Of a stretch of 28,453 bases of DNA, positions 22,001 through 28,453 are shown one piece after another. The DNA comes from JBILVQ01 sp044370375 (GTDB taxonomy: Bacteria; Bacteroidota; Bacteroidia; UBA4408). A model generated the notes under the pieces. The model searched no databases. It was not told the origin of the DNA and worked only from the letters and a program-made list of their open reading frames with translations. The stretch spans positions 1 to 28,453 of the forward strand of contig JBILVQ010000012.1 of the NCBI GenBank assembly GCA_044370375.1, read 5' to 3'. The position numbers and the translations under genes are program-made. Within the stretch, counting starts at the first letter, position 1. Every line of letters begins with the position of its first letter.

Positions 22001-23574
22001 GCAGCCACCTGAACGTGGTAGATATAAGAAGTAATGTTATTGCCATGAACGTACCCAATTTGAACTGGAACAATTTACCTTCTTCTATTTCTGCCGGCAT
22101 ACAATTAACCATGAGTGTTAAAGATAATATAATTGATAATACCATTGCTGCTCCTCCCGGACATAATCCTGCTTGGTGGACCAATGGCATTTGGGTAACA
22201 GATAACCGATTGAATGAGGTTAGCTGCAATGCAATCTTTAGAACAGGTTCAGGTTTGCGTTTGGAAGGGTATCTTACCTCCCATGTTTATGACCCGCAAA
22301 ACAACGATGACAATTTGATAGGTGCCAACCGTATGCACCGCAACAATTGGGGCTGGTGGTTGAACAATGGCAACACCGGTTACATCACTTCTATGCAGGC
22401 CAACGGACAACAAGATGCCATGCAAAATCAATGGACAGGTTCTTATCAAGGTGCTGTTGATGACTCATGGCATACTTATTATACATTTTGGAATGCTACG
22501 GTTCCTTCCACATATGCCGGTGCTAATTCTAAAATTTATGTGGACCCTGCAGGTGGGGTGTTTAATCCTAATCCCTTTTATACAACCTCTACATCCGGGC
22601 TTTCACTTCAGGAATTAAGTCCTGCAAATCAAAATATTGTTTTAGCCCAACAAATTTTTCCTCCGCATTGTTCAAATCCAAATTTAGAGGAACCTGAATT
22701 TCCTTTTAGCGGAATGGTTGGGACGAATGATAGTTTGCAGAATTTTCTGGAGCCTGAGCAAACCTCTGCTTGGTGGATACAGTTTCACGATTTAATCAAT
22801 GCCTATAAATCTGATTTTTCGCTTACTCAAGTAGAGCAAAATTACCGCGATAGTTTGCTCAATTCCTCCTTAGGGCAAATGTTGAATGAATTAATGTTGT
22901 TAAGCGATTCGATTGCTGGTGATAGTCTTTCTTTGCAATTGGCACTGAATCTCCTTTCAGGGAGTGCAACCAACAATCCCCAAGAAATAATCATCAAGGA
23001 GGCTTACCATTCCATTGTTACTTATTTCCAAAGTTGTTTTGAAAAGGAACAAATTCAGTTGTCTGCCTCAGAAATTTCCGGCCTTGAATTGTTAGCCATG
23101 GAATGCCCATTTGTTTACGGTCAGGGTGTATTTGCAGCTCGGGCCTTGTTGATGGCTCACGATAACCAAAAGCGTTTGTTTGTGAATGCCTGCGAATTGC
23201 CCCAACAAACAAATGCAGGAAATAGGATGGGAGGGGAGGTAGATGGATTTGTATGGAGTAATTTTTCGGATTGGGGAATGGAGGAAGAGAGCATAAATAT
23301 TAATTCTGAAAAAGAGAGCCAAGAAAGCCATGGAAACAAGTTAAGTAACACCCGAGTTTTCCCTAATCCATTTTCCCACCAATTAAGCATTGAAACCAAT
23401 GACATGGAAAACGGCCAGTGGTTTTTAATGGATTTAGCCGGACGAATACTCTTGCAAGGAATTACCAAGGGAACACTTACAAGCATTGATGTTTCTACTC
23501 TTTCCTTCGGGTCTTATTTGCTGCAAGTTGTGCATTCAACAGGCAAGAAAGAGCAGTTTCAAATTATTAAGTAA
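19027..23574 (+). CDS. Large T9SS-secreted beta-helix surface protein (gene A)
   Basis: A 1515-residue protein. Residues 1-52 are an odd leader containing a heptad repeat (QPTTYNL) encoded by a 7-bp tandem tract. Only after it comes a signal-peptide-like segment (LKKIFLVFSLLLIAGPIIF...HAQ, about 57-82). An Ig/PKD-like unit follows (about 350-430, WCEGSTSPPVLTVLPAG), then a right-handed parallel beta-helix (about 565-1170, many N-N-x-I/F rungs such as IINNNTIYNV and GNEIKNI). A helical linker precedes a conserved Cys module (ECPFVYGQGVFAARALL, from residue 1359), and a T9SS type A domain ends the protein (from about 1441, VFPNPFSHQL). The ATG at 19027 is the only usable in-frame start upstream of the signal segment. 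It is probably a cell-surface adhesin or polysaccharide-binding protein; no catalytic residues were identified. Confidence 0.8.
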   Translation: MKKTKHLAQLNNIREGNLSALGFKQPTTYNLQPTTYNLQPTTYILHPTSYNLNWLIKLKKIFLVFSLLLIAGPIIFKDRLHAQPQVVAPHFSLCLNPLYSVMPTLPYTNDCQKSTIVCTTQTSISAYVRTFWNASNYCGLNDLSEGVFTVRQINSSNNLIVLNLPYVSTNPQIPTICNQMAEVANWPLEAWPYAANQFRVDLDITGWAVGTYVIDYEETLSSGPGTNTIISEQYDELTFTITDELTTPYLNIEEYYCYPDLVNGTLCLNGGITSGVYVRNWELFFDGVLVGSASQNGNAVFTSQGMCFPVNPPAPTSNPIAVLFRVQGICDWGEVHYNIVIDDEIPVEDNTVYWCEGSTSPPVLTVLPAGMDSYLWYDSDDLNTVIFDGGTNNTYAPPPPYLTNEYTVVVSKGSCTGTATIKLVVPNHNNEILGISENCAFDGYFTATYTLTNPIPNEIYSWNISGTAPLGMFVTTNTHGAFITWPNLNAGFTGATITVTLANFPSCVVATFLVNPCCFRSSPYVYSSPNDLLYNVQGTQLASTIFLDLQGQPLQTVSNSGPYRLIKINGTLIVDYDINFNGTIDFQMNEDSKILVTQHANLSIDRGVVMRACSDDVMWKGIQVLGQFDPGGNYNYGSFTMSGEDPATGTPTTLQDAKIAIWCDNFVSSPDTGGGVFSIGDKSLLNKNHRNVFARGFILPPVLNPNPSPILSSYPSSIEGARFDCIQTVWTSAGNKINIPFNPAMNNNPYRSFSGVEYYDISDVRIGTPDLSLTNYFHNLDIGIYTKNSNTRIMNNHFSDFSHDPAENVSFPYPTASYYPLVSSRGTAILQLSNSHGNPFAPLAYYTQIGDGSPDARNVINECMGGIDVAGNTFVDIQGNEIKNIRYFSETTPSFFGVRVKNNDAKPSLGNHIIDNNSMYNIQDIFVELFNNRCAKSVSRNEMNSQSGVAVTNPNLFATGIMVVEPVLGLNEADNVLINNNTIYNVKNGVIGSHLNVVDIRSNVIAMNVPNLNWNNLPSSISAGIQLTMSVKDNIIDNTIAAPPGHNPAWWTNGIWVTDNRLNEVSCNAIFRTGSGLRLEGYLTSHVYDPQNNDDNLIGANRMHRNNWGWWLNNGNTGYITSMQANGQQDAMQNQWTGSYQGAVDDSWHTYYTFWNATVPSTYAGANSKIYVDPAGGVFNPNPFYTTSTSGLSLQELSPANQNIVLAQQIFPPHCSNPNLEEPEFPFSGMVGTNDSLQNFLEPEQTSAWWIQFHDLINAYKSDFSLTQVEQNYRDSLLNSSLGQMLNELMLLSDSIAGDSLSLQLALNLLSGSATNNPQEIIIKEAYHSIVTYFQSCFEKEQIQLSASEISGLELLAMECPFVYGQGVFAARALLMAHDNQKRLFVNACELPQQTNAGNRMGGEVDGFVWSNFSDWGMEEESININSEKESQESHGNKLSNTRVFPNPFSHQLSIETNDMENGQWFLMDLAGRILLQGITKGTLTSIDVSTLSFGSYLLQVVHSTGKKEQFQIIK
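19099..19182 (+). repeat. Heptanucleotide tandem repeat inside gene A
   Basis: Twelve consecutive 7-bp units: eight perfect CAACCTA (19099-19154), three CATCCTA (19155-19175) and a final CAACCTT (19176-19182). It lies within the open frame before the signal peptide. Because 7 is not a multiple of 3, gain or loss of one or two units shifts the frame. Confidence 0.95.
23101..23256 (+). repeat. Near-identical block shared with 25930-26085 (copy 1)
   Basis: A 156-bp direct repeat in the 3' part of gene A encoding ECPFVYGQG...GFVW. By hand comparison it differs from the copy in A' at about five positions, while sequence on both sides is much more diverged. Confidence 0.9.
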
Positions 23575-23585
23575 ATTACACTTAC

Positions 23586-25859
23586 TTGTTTTTTTATTCA
23601 AAAATAAAATGTAAAGGTAGGCATGGGCTTTGGCTCATGCTTGCTTTTATTTTTGTATTTGCTTCACGAACGCAAGGTCAAATTAATTTGATTCCGAATG
23701 GGAGTTTTGAGGTAGTTGATTCCTGTTTGATTAATTGTGTTTTTTGCCCGCAAATGGCAACTAATCAAGCACTTTCTATAGCTACGTATTGGTTTAATTC
23801 TATCTATACAAGTCCTGATTTTTTTTCGACCCAATTTTGTCCCATTAACACCCAAAATTCAATTCCAAGCCTTTATTGGGGCCCACAGTATCCAAAAGAT
23901 GGTTCTGCATATTTAGGTTTTTTAAACTTTTCCAACCAATTTCATCCTTATGGAAATGAGTACATTTCTGTTACCATAAATACTCAATTAACCACCAACC
24001 ATAAATATTGCGGTTCATTTTACATTTCTCCGGCGGACAATGTTATTTTAATGTGTAGTAGTGTTGGAATCGCTGTTTCCGAAGATACAATTAACAATAG
24101 TTACCTCAGACCGGATTTACATAGTGTAAGTTATCCAGTTAAATTTGAGAATGATACGAATACCCAAATTTTTTCTGACACTTCACAGTGGTATGAAGTA
24201 AAAGGAAGTTTTGTGGCTGATGGTAATGAAAGATTTGTTACCATAGGAAATTTTAATTCTTTTGAGGTCTCCAAAATAACAATAAATACAGGAGGGGTGT
24301 TTAATGATATCGGTTATCTCTTTATCGATGACGTCTCCCTCTACGAACTCAAAGCCTTGCATTCGCGTGATACTTTGATTTGTCCGGGTAGTAGTTTTCC
24401 TGTTACCATCAAAGCCTACCCGGGTTTTGATGCTTATGTGTGGAGCAATGGCGATACCAATCGCATTACGCAATTTACCCAACCGGGTACCTATTGGGTT
24501 ACGGCAAGCAATTGGTGCGGTACCACCACCGATAGCATCACCATCGCTTATGCAGAACCACAGCTTTTTCAACCGCAATGGTCAGATATGGGGCTGTGTG
24601 CAGAGCAATTCCCCTATTTTTTAAATGCTCCGGCACAAGCTTATTCTTCTTATCAATGGAGTTTAAATAGTACCGTGATCAGCGATACTTCTTTGGCCAT
24701 TTTACCGGGCCCGGGTTCCTTGGTATTTAATGCTCAATGGGCCTGTGGCAGCGTAACAGATACGGTTTTCATTACACTGAACAGTAGTCCGGTCTTAAAT
24801 TTAGGCAACGATACGCTCATTTGCCTTAACAATGCTTTTGTTGTTCAGGCACCAACGGGCTACCAATACCAGTGGAGCAATGGCAGCAGTCAGCCAAACA
24901 TAACCGTAGTTCAAAGTGGTTTGTATGCATTGCAAATTACCGATAGTTTGGGCTGCACAGCCAAAGATACCTTGCAGGTTAGCCTTTATCCTCCCCAAAA
25001 TTATGTTTTGGATTTAGGCAATGATTTATGGGTTTGTGCAGATGACTTTCCTGTTTTAGTACAATGTACTAATGCTAATTTTAATAGCTACCAATGGAGT
25101 ACAGGTGTTTTCGATAGTTTAGCTATTTCGATTCCTGCAGCGGGAATTTATTGGTTGGAGGCCAATTATATTTGTGGTAGCAAAAGCGATACGATAGAAA
25201 TTAAAACTGCACCAAGTCCTGGCTTAAACCTTGGACCGGATACCACGCTATGCATTGGACAGCAATTAGCACTCATTGCACCCGACAGTTTACAATATTT
25301 ATGGAGCAATGGTTCCACGGATAAAACTTTGTTCGTGGACAGCACGGCCAGCATTGCTTTGGTGGTTGTCAATCTATATGGCTGCAGTAACAACGACCAA
25401 ATTCAAATCAATTACGAGCAGGCTTACCATCAGTTTTTACCTCAAGACACCAGTCTTTTGGTAGGAAGTACTTTGACCATAGACCTTCCGAGCAACCTGA
25501 ACAATGTTTTGTGGAATGATGGAAGTGTGGAAAGGCAGCGAATAATTGTTGAATCGGGTTTGTATGTTGTGCAAGTAAGCGATGAAAATGATTGTTTGCT
25601 CAGTGATAGTTTAACGGTGAATTTCGTTACAAAAACTCCTCAATTGCCGGGCATCATTACTGCGGGAGATTATTTTATTATCCGAAATTTACCACAAGGG
25701 GCACAAATTTGGGTCTTTGATGCCCTTGGTCAAATTATTTATAGCGAAGAAAATTACAATAATCAATGGCAACCTGATTTGAGTCAAGCAGTTTATTTTG
25801 TAGATTTATACCTGCTAAGCGGTGAGGCCATTAGGGGGAAGGTGTTGGTGATGGATTGA
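23586..25859 (+). CDS. T9SS-type surface protein with six Ig/PKD-like repeats (gene B1)
   Basis: A 757-residue exported protein starting with TTG at 23586, 11 bp after gene A. The N-terminus MFFYSKIKCKGRHGLWLMLA leads into a signal segment ending near TQGQ. A jelly-roll-like domain spans about 35-255 (NLIPNGSFEVVDSC to FIDDVSLYE). Six Ig/PKD-like repeats follow (about 256-690), recognised by D-T-L-I-C-P/L at the start and Y-x-W-S-N-G-S in the middle. The C-terminus (IRNLPQGAQIWVFDALGQIIYS...YFVDLYL) resembles a gliding-motility/T9SS type B sorting domain. The TTG start is supported by a matching TTG and leader in paralogue B2. An ATG 17 codons later is the alternative. Adhesion or matrix formation is an inference. 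Confidence 0.8.
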   Translation: MFFYSKIKCKGRHGLWLMLAFIFVFASRTQGQINLIPNGSFEVVDSCLINCVFCPQMATNQALSIATYWFNSIYTSPDFFSTQFCPINTQNSIPSLYWGPQYPKDGSAYLGFLNFSNQFHPYGNEYISVTINTQLTTNHKYCGSFYISPADNVILMCSSVGIAVSEDTINNSYLRPDLHSVSYPVKFENDTNTQIFSDTSQWYEVKGSFVADGNERFVTIGNFNSFEVSKITINTGGVFNDIGYLFIDDVSLYELKALHSRDTLICPGSSFPVTIKAYPGFDAYVWSNGDTNRITQFTQPGTYWVTASNWCGTTTDSITIAYAEPQLFQPQWSDMGLCAEQFPYFLNAPAQAYSSYQWSLNSTVISDTSLAILPGPGSLVFNAQWACGSVTDTVFITLNSSPVLNLGNDTLICLNNAFVVQAPTGYQYQWSNGSSQPNITVVQSGLYALQITDSLGCTAKDTLQVSLYPPQNYVLDLGNDLWVCADDFPVLVQCTNANFNSYQWSTGVFDSLAISIPAAGIYWLEANYICGSKSDTIEIKTAPSPGLNLGPDTTLCIGQQLALIAPDSLQYLWSNGSTDKTLFVDSTASIALVVVNLYGCSNNDQIQINYEQAYHQFLPQDTSLLVGSTLTIDLPSNLNNVLWNDGSVERQRIIVESGLYVVQVSDENDCLLSDSLTVNFVTKTPQLPGIITAGDYFIIRNLPQGAQIWVFDALGQIIYSEENYNNQWQPDLSQAVYFVDLYLLSGEAIRGKVLVMD
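24324..25655 (+). repeat. Near-identical direct repeat with 27122-28453 (copy 1)
   Basis: This part of B1 (the Ig/PKD-like repeats and start of the C-terminus) aligns to B2 at a constant offset of 2798 bp with no indel. Hand counting found about 18 mismatches in the first 540 aligned bases (24361-24900), roughly 97% identity. Confidence 0.9.
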
Positions 25860-25884
25860 AAATTTTAAAGAATAAATTAAGTGT

Positions 25885-26379
25885 ATGAAACAGAATATCA
25901 AGCATGATGCAATGGCACTCTTGGCCGCAGAATGCCCATTCGTTTACGGTCAGGGTGTATTTGCAGCTCGGGCCTTGTTGATGGCTCACGATAACCAAAA
26001 GCGTTTGTTTGTGAATGCCTGCGAATTGCCCCAACAAACAAATGCAGGAAATAGGATGGGTGGGGAAGTTGAAGGATTTGTATGGGCTGATTTTAATAAC
26101 TTGGAATTAGATGAAATTGAAGAAGTAGTCAAGGCTGAAACTTTAGTTATATCCACTTCGAATAGTTTTAAAATTTATCCGAATCCTGTTGGTGAAGAAC
26201 TAACTATTGAGATGGCTTCAAATATAAATCAGGAATGGACACTAGTAGATGTTACCGGAAGGGTAGTAGCTAAGGGCATGACTGAAGGATTAGTAACAAA
26301 AATAAATTGTTCCAATATTTCATCTGGCTCTTACATTTTAAATCTAAGTGAACATGGCCAGCTGCAAATAATTAAATAG
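25885..26379 (+). CDS. Truncated C-terminal copy of gene A (A'), no signal peptide
   Basis: A 164-residue open frame matching only the last ~160 residues of gene A: the Cys module (ECPFVYGQG...RMGGEVEGFVW) and a T9SS type A domain (IYPNPVGEELTIEM...GSYILNLSEHGQLQIIK). It has an ATG at 25885 but no signal peptide, so the product could not reach T9SS on its own. It sits 25 bp after B1 and 7 bp before B2. The first part is almost identical in DNA to gene A, whereas the sorting domain has diverged strongly. It is either a relic of tandem duplication (pseudogene) or a silent donor cassette for the 3' end of gene A. Expression as a protein is doubtful. Confidence 0.65.
   Translation: MKQNIKHDAMALLAAECPFVYGQGVFAARALLMAHDNQKRLFVNACELPQQTNAGNRMGGEVEGFVWADFNNLELDEIEEVVKAETLVISTSNSFKIYPNPVGEELTIEMASNINQEWTLVDVTGRVVAKGMTEGLVTKINCSNISSGSYILNLSEHGQLQIIK
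25930..26085 (+). repeat. Near-identical block shared with 23101-23256 (copy 2)
   Basis: Second copy of the 156-bp Cys-module block, offset 2829 bp from copy 1, with about five substitutions and no indels. Confidence 0.9.
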
Positions 26380-26386
26380 GACGATT

Positions 26387-28453
26387 TTGTTTTTCTTGAC
26401 CATTAATAATTGCAAAGGCAAAGCTTTATTTTTAATGAGCTTTGCTTTTGCAATTTTCTTTTGCGGAATTTGCAAAGCACAAAGTAATTTAATCGTAAAT
26501 GGCGATTTCGAAAATATCGACAGTTGTATCATAAATTGTCAAACATGCCCACCAATATGGAACAACCAAGCTATTGCATTAGCAAAACCATGGTTTAATC
26601 CATGCTTTACAAATCCAGATTTGCTTTCAAGATATTATTGTTTTCCTGGATCAATGCAAATCCCAAGTACGAATTATGGACCCCAAGGAACTCATTCAGG
26701 TTATTCTTATGCCGGGTTGGCGAATAACATTGCACCCTTTTATAATTTTTGTAATGAATACATTTCCATTAAATTGGAGAAACCTTTAAGACCAAGCAAA
26801 AAGTATTGCGGCAGCTTTTTTGCCTCCCCAGCCGATCAGATAATTAACATATGCAGTAATGTTGGCTTTGCAGCCTCCGAAGATACGATTGGAGATATCT
26901 ATTTAAGTCTAGACTCTTCCTACCTAATTCACCCGGTAAAATTCAGTAACGATTTTATAAACCAGCCTTTTGCCGATACTTCCCTGTGGTATGAGGTAAG
27001 AGGTGGTTTCTTTGCCAATGGGAATGAACAATTTGTTACCCTGGGTAATTTTGATTCTTTTCAAAATTCACCTACTATATACAACATTGGAGGATCCATC
27101 TCCTCCGGTAGTTATCTTTTCATCGATGACGTCTCTCTTTACGAACTCAAAGCCTTGCATTCGCGGGATACTTTGATTTGTCCGGGTAGTAGTTTTCCTA
27201 TTACCATCAAAGCCTACCCGGGTTTTGATGCTTATGTGTGGAGCAATGGCGATACCAATCGCATTACGCAAATTACCCAACCGGGTACCTATTGGGTTAC
27301 GGCAAGCAATTGGTGCGGTACCACCACCGATAGCATCACCATCGCTTATGCCGAACCACAGCTTTTTCAACCGCAATGGTCAGATATGGCGCTGTGTGCA
27401 GAGCAATTCCCCTATTTTTTAAATGCTCCTACACAAGCTTATTCTTCGTACCAATGGAGTTTAAATAACACCCTGATCAGTGATACTTCTTTGGCCATTT
27501 TACCGGGCCCGGGTTCCTTGGTATTTAATGCTCAATGGGCCTGTGGCAGCGTAACAGATACGGTTTTCATTACACAGAACAGTAGTCCGGTCTTAAATTT
27601 AGGCAACGATACGCTCATTTGCCTTAACAATGCTTTTGTTGTTCAGGGACCAACGGGCTACCAATACCAATGGAGCAATGGCAGCAGTCAGCAAAACCTA
27701 ACCGTAGTTCAAAGTGGTTTGTATGCTTTACAAATTACCGATAGTTTGGGCTGCACGGCCAAAGATACCCTGCAGGTTAGCCTTTATCCTCCTCAAAATT
27801 ATGTTTTGGATTTAGGCAATGATTTATGGGTTTGTGCAGATGATTTTCCCATTTTAGTACAATGTACTAATGCTAATTTTAACAGCTACCAATGGAGTAC
27901 AGGTGTTTTGGATAGTTTAGCTATTTCGGTTCCTGCAGCGGGAATTTATTGGTTGGAGGCCAATTATCTTTGTGGTAGCAAAAGCGATACGATAGAAATT
28001 AAAACTGCACCAAGTCCTAACTTAAACCTTGGACCGGATACCACCCTATGCATTGGACAGCAATTAACACTCATTGCACCCGACAGTTTACAATATTTAT
28101 GGAGCAATGGTTCCACGGATAAAACTTTGTTCGTGGACAGCACGGCCAGCATTGCGTTGGTGGTTGTCAATCAATATGGCTGCAGTAACAACGACCAAAT
28201 TCAAATCAATTACGAGCAGGCTTACCATCAGTTTTTACCTCAAGACACCAGTCTTTTGGTAGGAAGTACTTTGACCATAGACCTTCCGAGCAACCTGAAC
28301 AATGTTTTGTGGAGTGATGGTAGTATTGAAAGGCAGCGAATAATTGTTGAATCGGGTTTGTATGTTGTGCAAGTAAGCGATGAAAATGATTGTTTGCTCA
28401 GTGATAGTTTAACGGTGAATTTCGTTACAAAAACTCCTCAATTGCCGGGCATC
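26387..28453 (+). CDS. Second Ig/PKD-like repeat T9SS-type surface protein (gene B2), 3' end off window
   Basis: The frame is open from a TTG at 26387 to the window end (689 codons, no stop). The leader MFFLTINNCKGKALFLMSFA parallels B1, then a signal segment (AFAIFFCGICKAQ). The N-terminal domain (NLIVNGDFENIDSC to FIDDVSLYE) is clearly homologous to B1 but much diverged, with a length within one codon of B1. From FIDDVSLYELKAL onward it is nearly identical to B1 through the six Ig/PKD-like repeats. The missing end should hold the sorting domain. The Cys pattern DSCxINCxxCP is conserved in both paralogues. Role as for B1: a probable surface structural or adhesive protein. Confidence 0.8.
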   Translation, partial: MFFLTINNCKGKALFLMSFAFAIFFCGICKAQSNLIVNGDFENIDSCIINCQTCPPIWNNQAIALAKPWFNPCFTNPDLLSRYYCFPGSMQIPSTNYGPQGTHSGYSYAGLANNIAPFYNFCNEYISIKLEKPLRPSKKYCGSFFASPADQIINICSNVGFAASEDTIGDIYLSLDSSYLIHPVKFSNDFINQPFADTSLWYEVRGGFFANGNEQFVTLGNFDSFQNSPTIYNIGGSISSGSYLFIDDVSLYELKALHSRDTLICPGSSFPITIKAYPGFDAYVWSNGDTNRITQITQPGTYWVTASNWCGTTTDSITIAYAEPQLFQPQWSDMALCAEQFPYFLNAPTQAYSSYQWSLNNTLISDTSLAILPGPGSLVFNAQWACGSVTDTVFITQNSSPVLNLGNDTLICLNNAFVVQGPTGYQYQWSNGSSQQNLTVVQSGLYALQITDSLGCTAKDTLQVSLYPPQNYVLDLGNDLWVCADDFPILVQCTNANFNSYQWSTGVLDSLAISVPAAGIYWLEANYLCGSKSDTIEIKTAPSPNLNLGPDTTLCIGQQLTLIAPDSLQYLWSNGSTDKTLFVDSTASIALVVVNQYGCSNNDQIQINYEQAYHQFLPQDTSLLVGSTLTIDLPSNLNNVLWSDGSIERQRIIVESGLYVVQVSDENDCLLSDSLTVNFVTKTPQLPGI
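27122..28453 (+). repeat. Near-identical direct repeat with 24324-25655 (copy 2)
   Basis: Second copy of the B repeat region at constant offset 2798 bp. It reaches the window edge, so its right boundary is unknown. Confidence 0.9.

Noticed and set aside
19997..25393. Many minus-strand open frames opposite genes A, B1 and B2
   Set aside because: They are antisense shadows of clearly coding, homologous plus-strand frames. The pairs that resemble each other do so only because the sense strands are duplicated.

Overview
The window reads as chromosomal DNA of a member of the Bacteroidota. Three things support this. Several secreted proteins end in type IX secretion system (T9SS) sorting domains. 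Genes mostly lack Shine-Dalgarno sequences. Several upstream regions carry the phylum-type -7 element TAnnTTTG. No mobile element, phage gene or genuine CRISPR was seen.

Left part (1-5.7 kb, minus strand): the 5' part of ccmC, then ccmB (cytochrome c maturation), a tRNA-His(GTG) with its own terminator, and a three-gene operon. That operon encodes an SMC/MukB-like ATPase, a MukF-like kleisin and a MukE-like subunit. It resembles MksBEF/Wadjet condensins but has no nuclease (JetD/MksG) gene beside it and an unusual gene order.

Middle (5.7-14.1 kb, plus strand): a 310-base divergent intergenic region with a promoter-like signal and a heavily structured stretch ending in nine T's (possible small RNA or leader). 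Next come a copper P-type ATPase and a tightly packed surface-glycan set: GT4 glycosyltransferase, a formyltransferase-like/beta-propeller fusion, a Wzx-type flippase and an AsnB-type amidotransferase. Adjacent genes overlap by a few bases or nearly abut, so they are probably co-transcribed.

Right part (14.1-28.4 kb): a secreted BNR/sialidase-like T9SS protein, MazG, and a 14-unit array of short palindromes at a period near 50 bp. A choice-of-anchor-L T9SS protein follows on the minus strand. Last comes a plus-strand block of large surface proteins: gene A (1515 aa, beta-helix), gene B1 (757 aa, Ig/PKD-like repeats), A' (164 aa, a copy of only the 3' end of A) and B2 (a second B, running off the window). 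The B1/B2 repeat regions and a short A/A' segment are nearly identical, while flanking parts have diverged, which suggests duplication with gene conversion. Gene A also carries a twelve-unit heptanucleotide tract inside its reading frame, upstream of its signal peptide, so it is a candidate for phase variation.

All calls come from reading the sequence and from knowledge of protein families; no database search was done.
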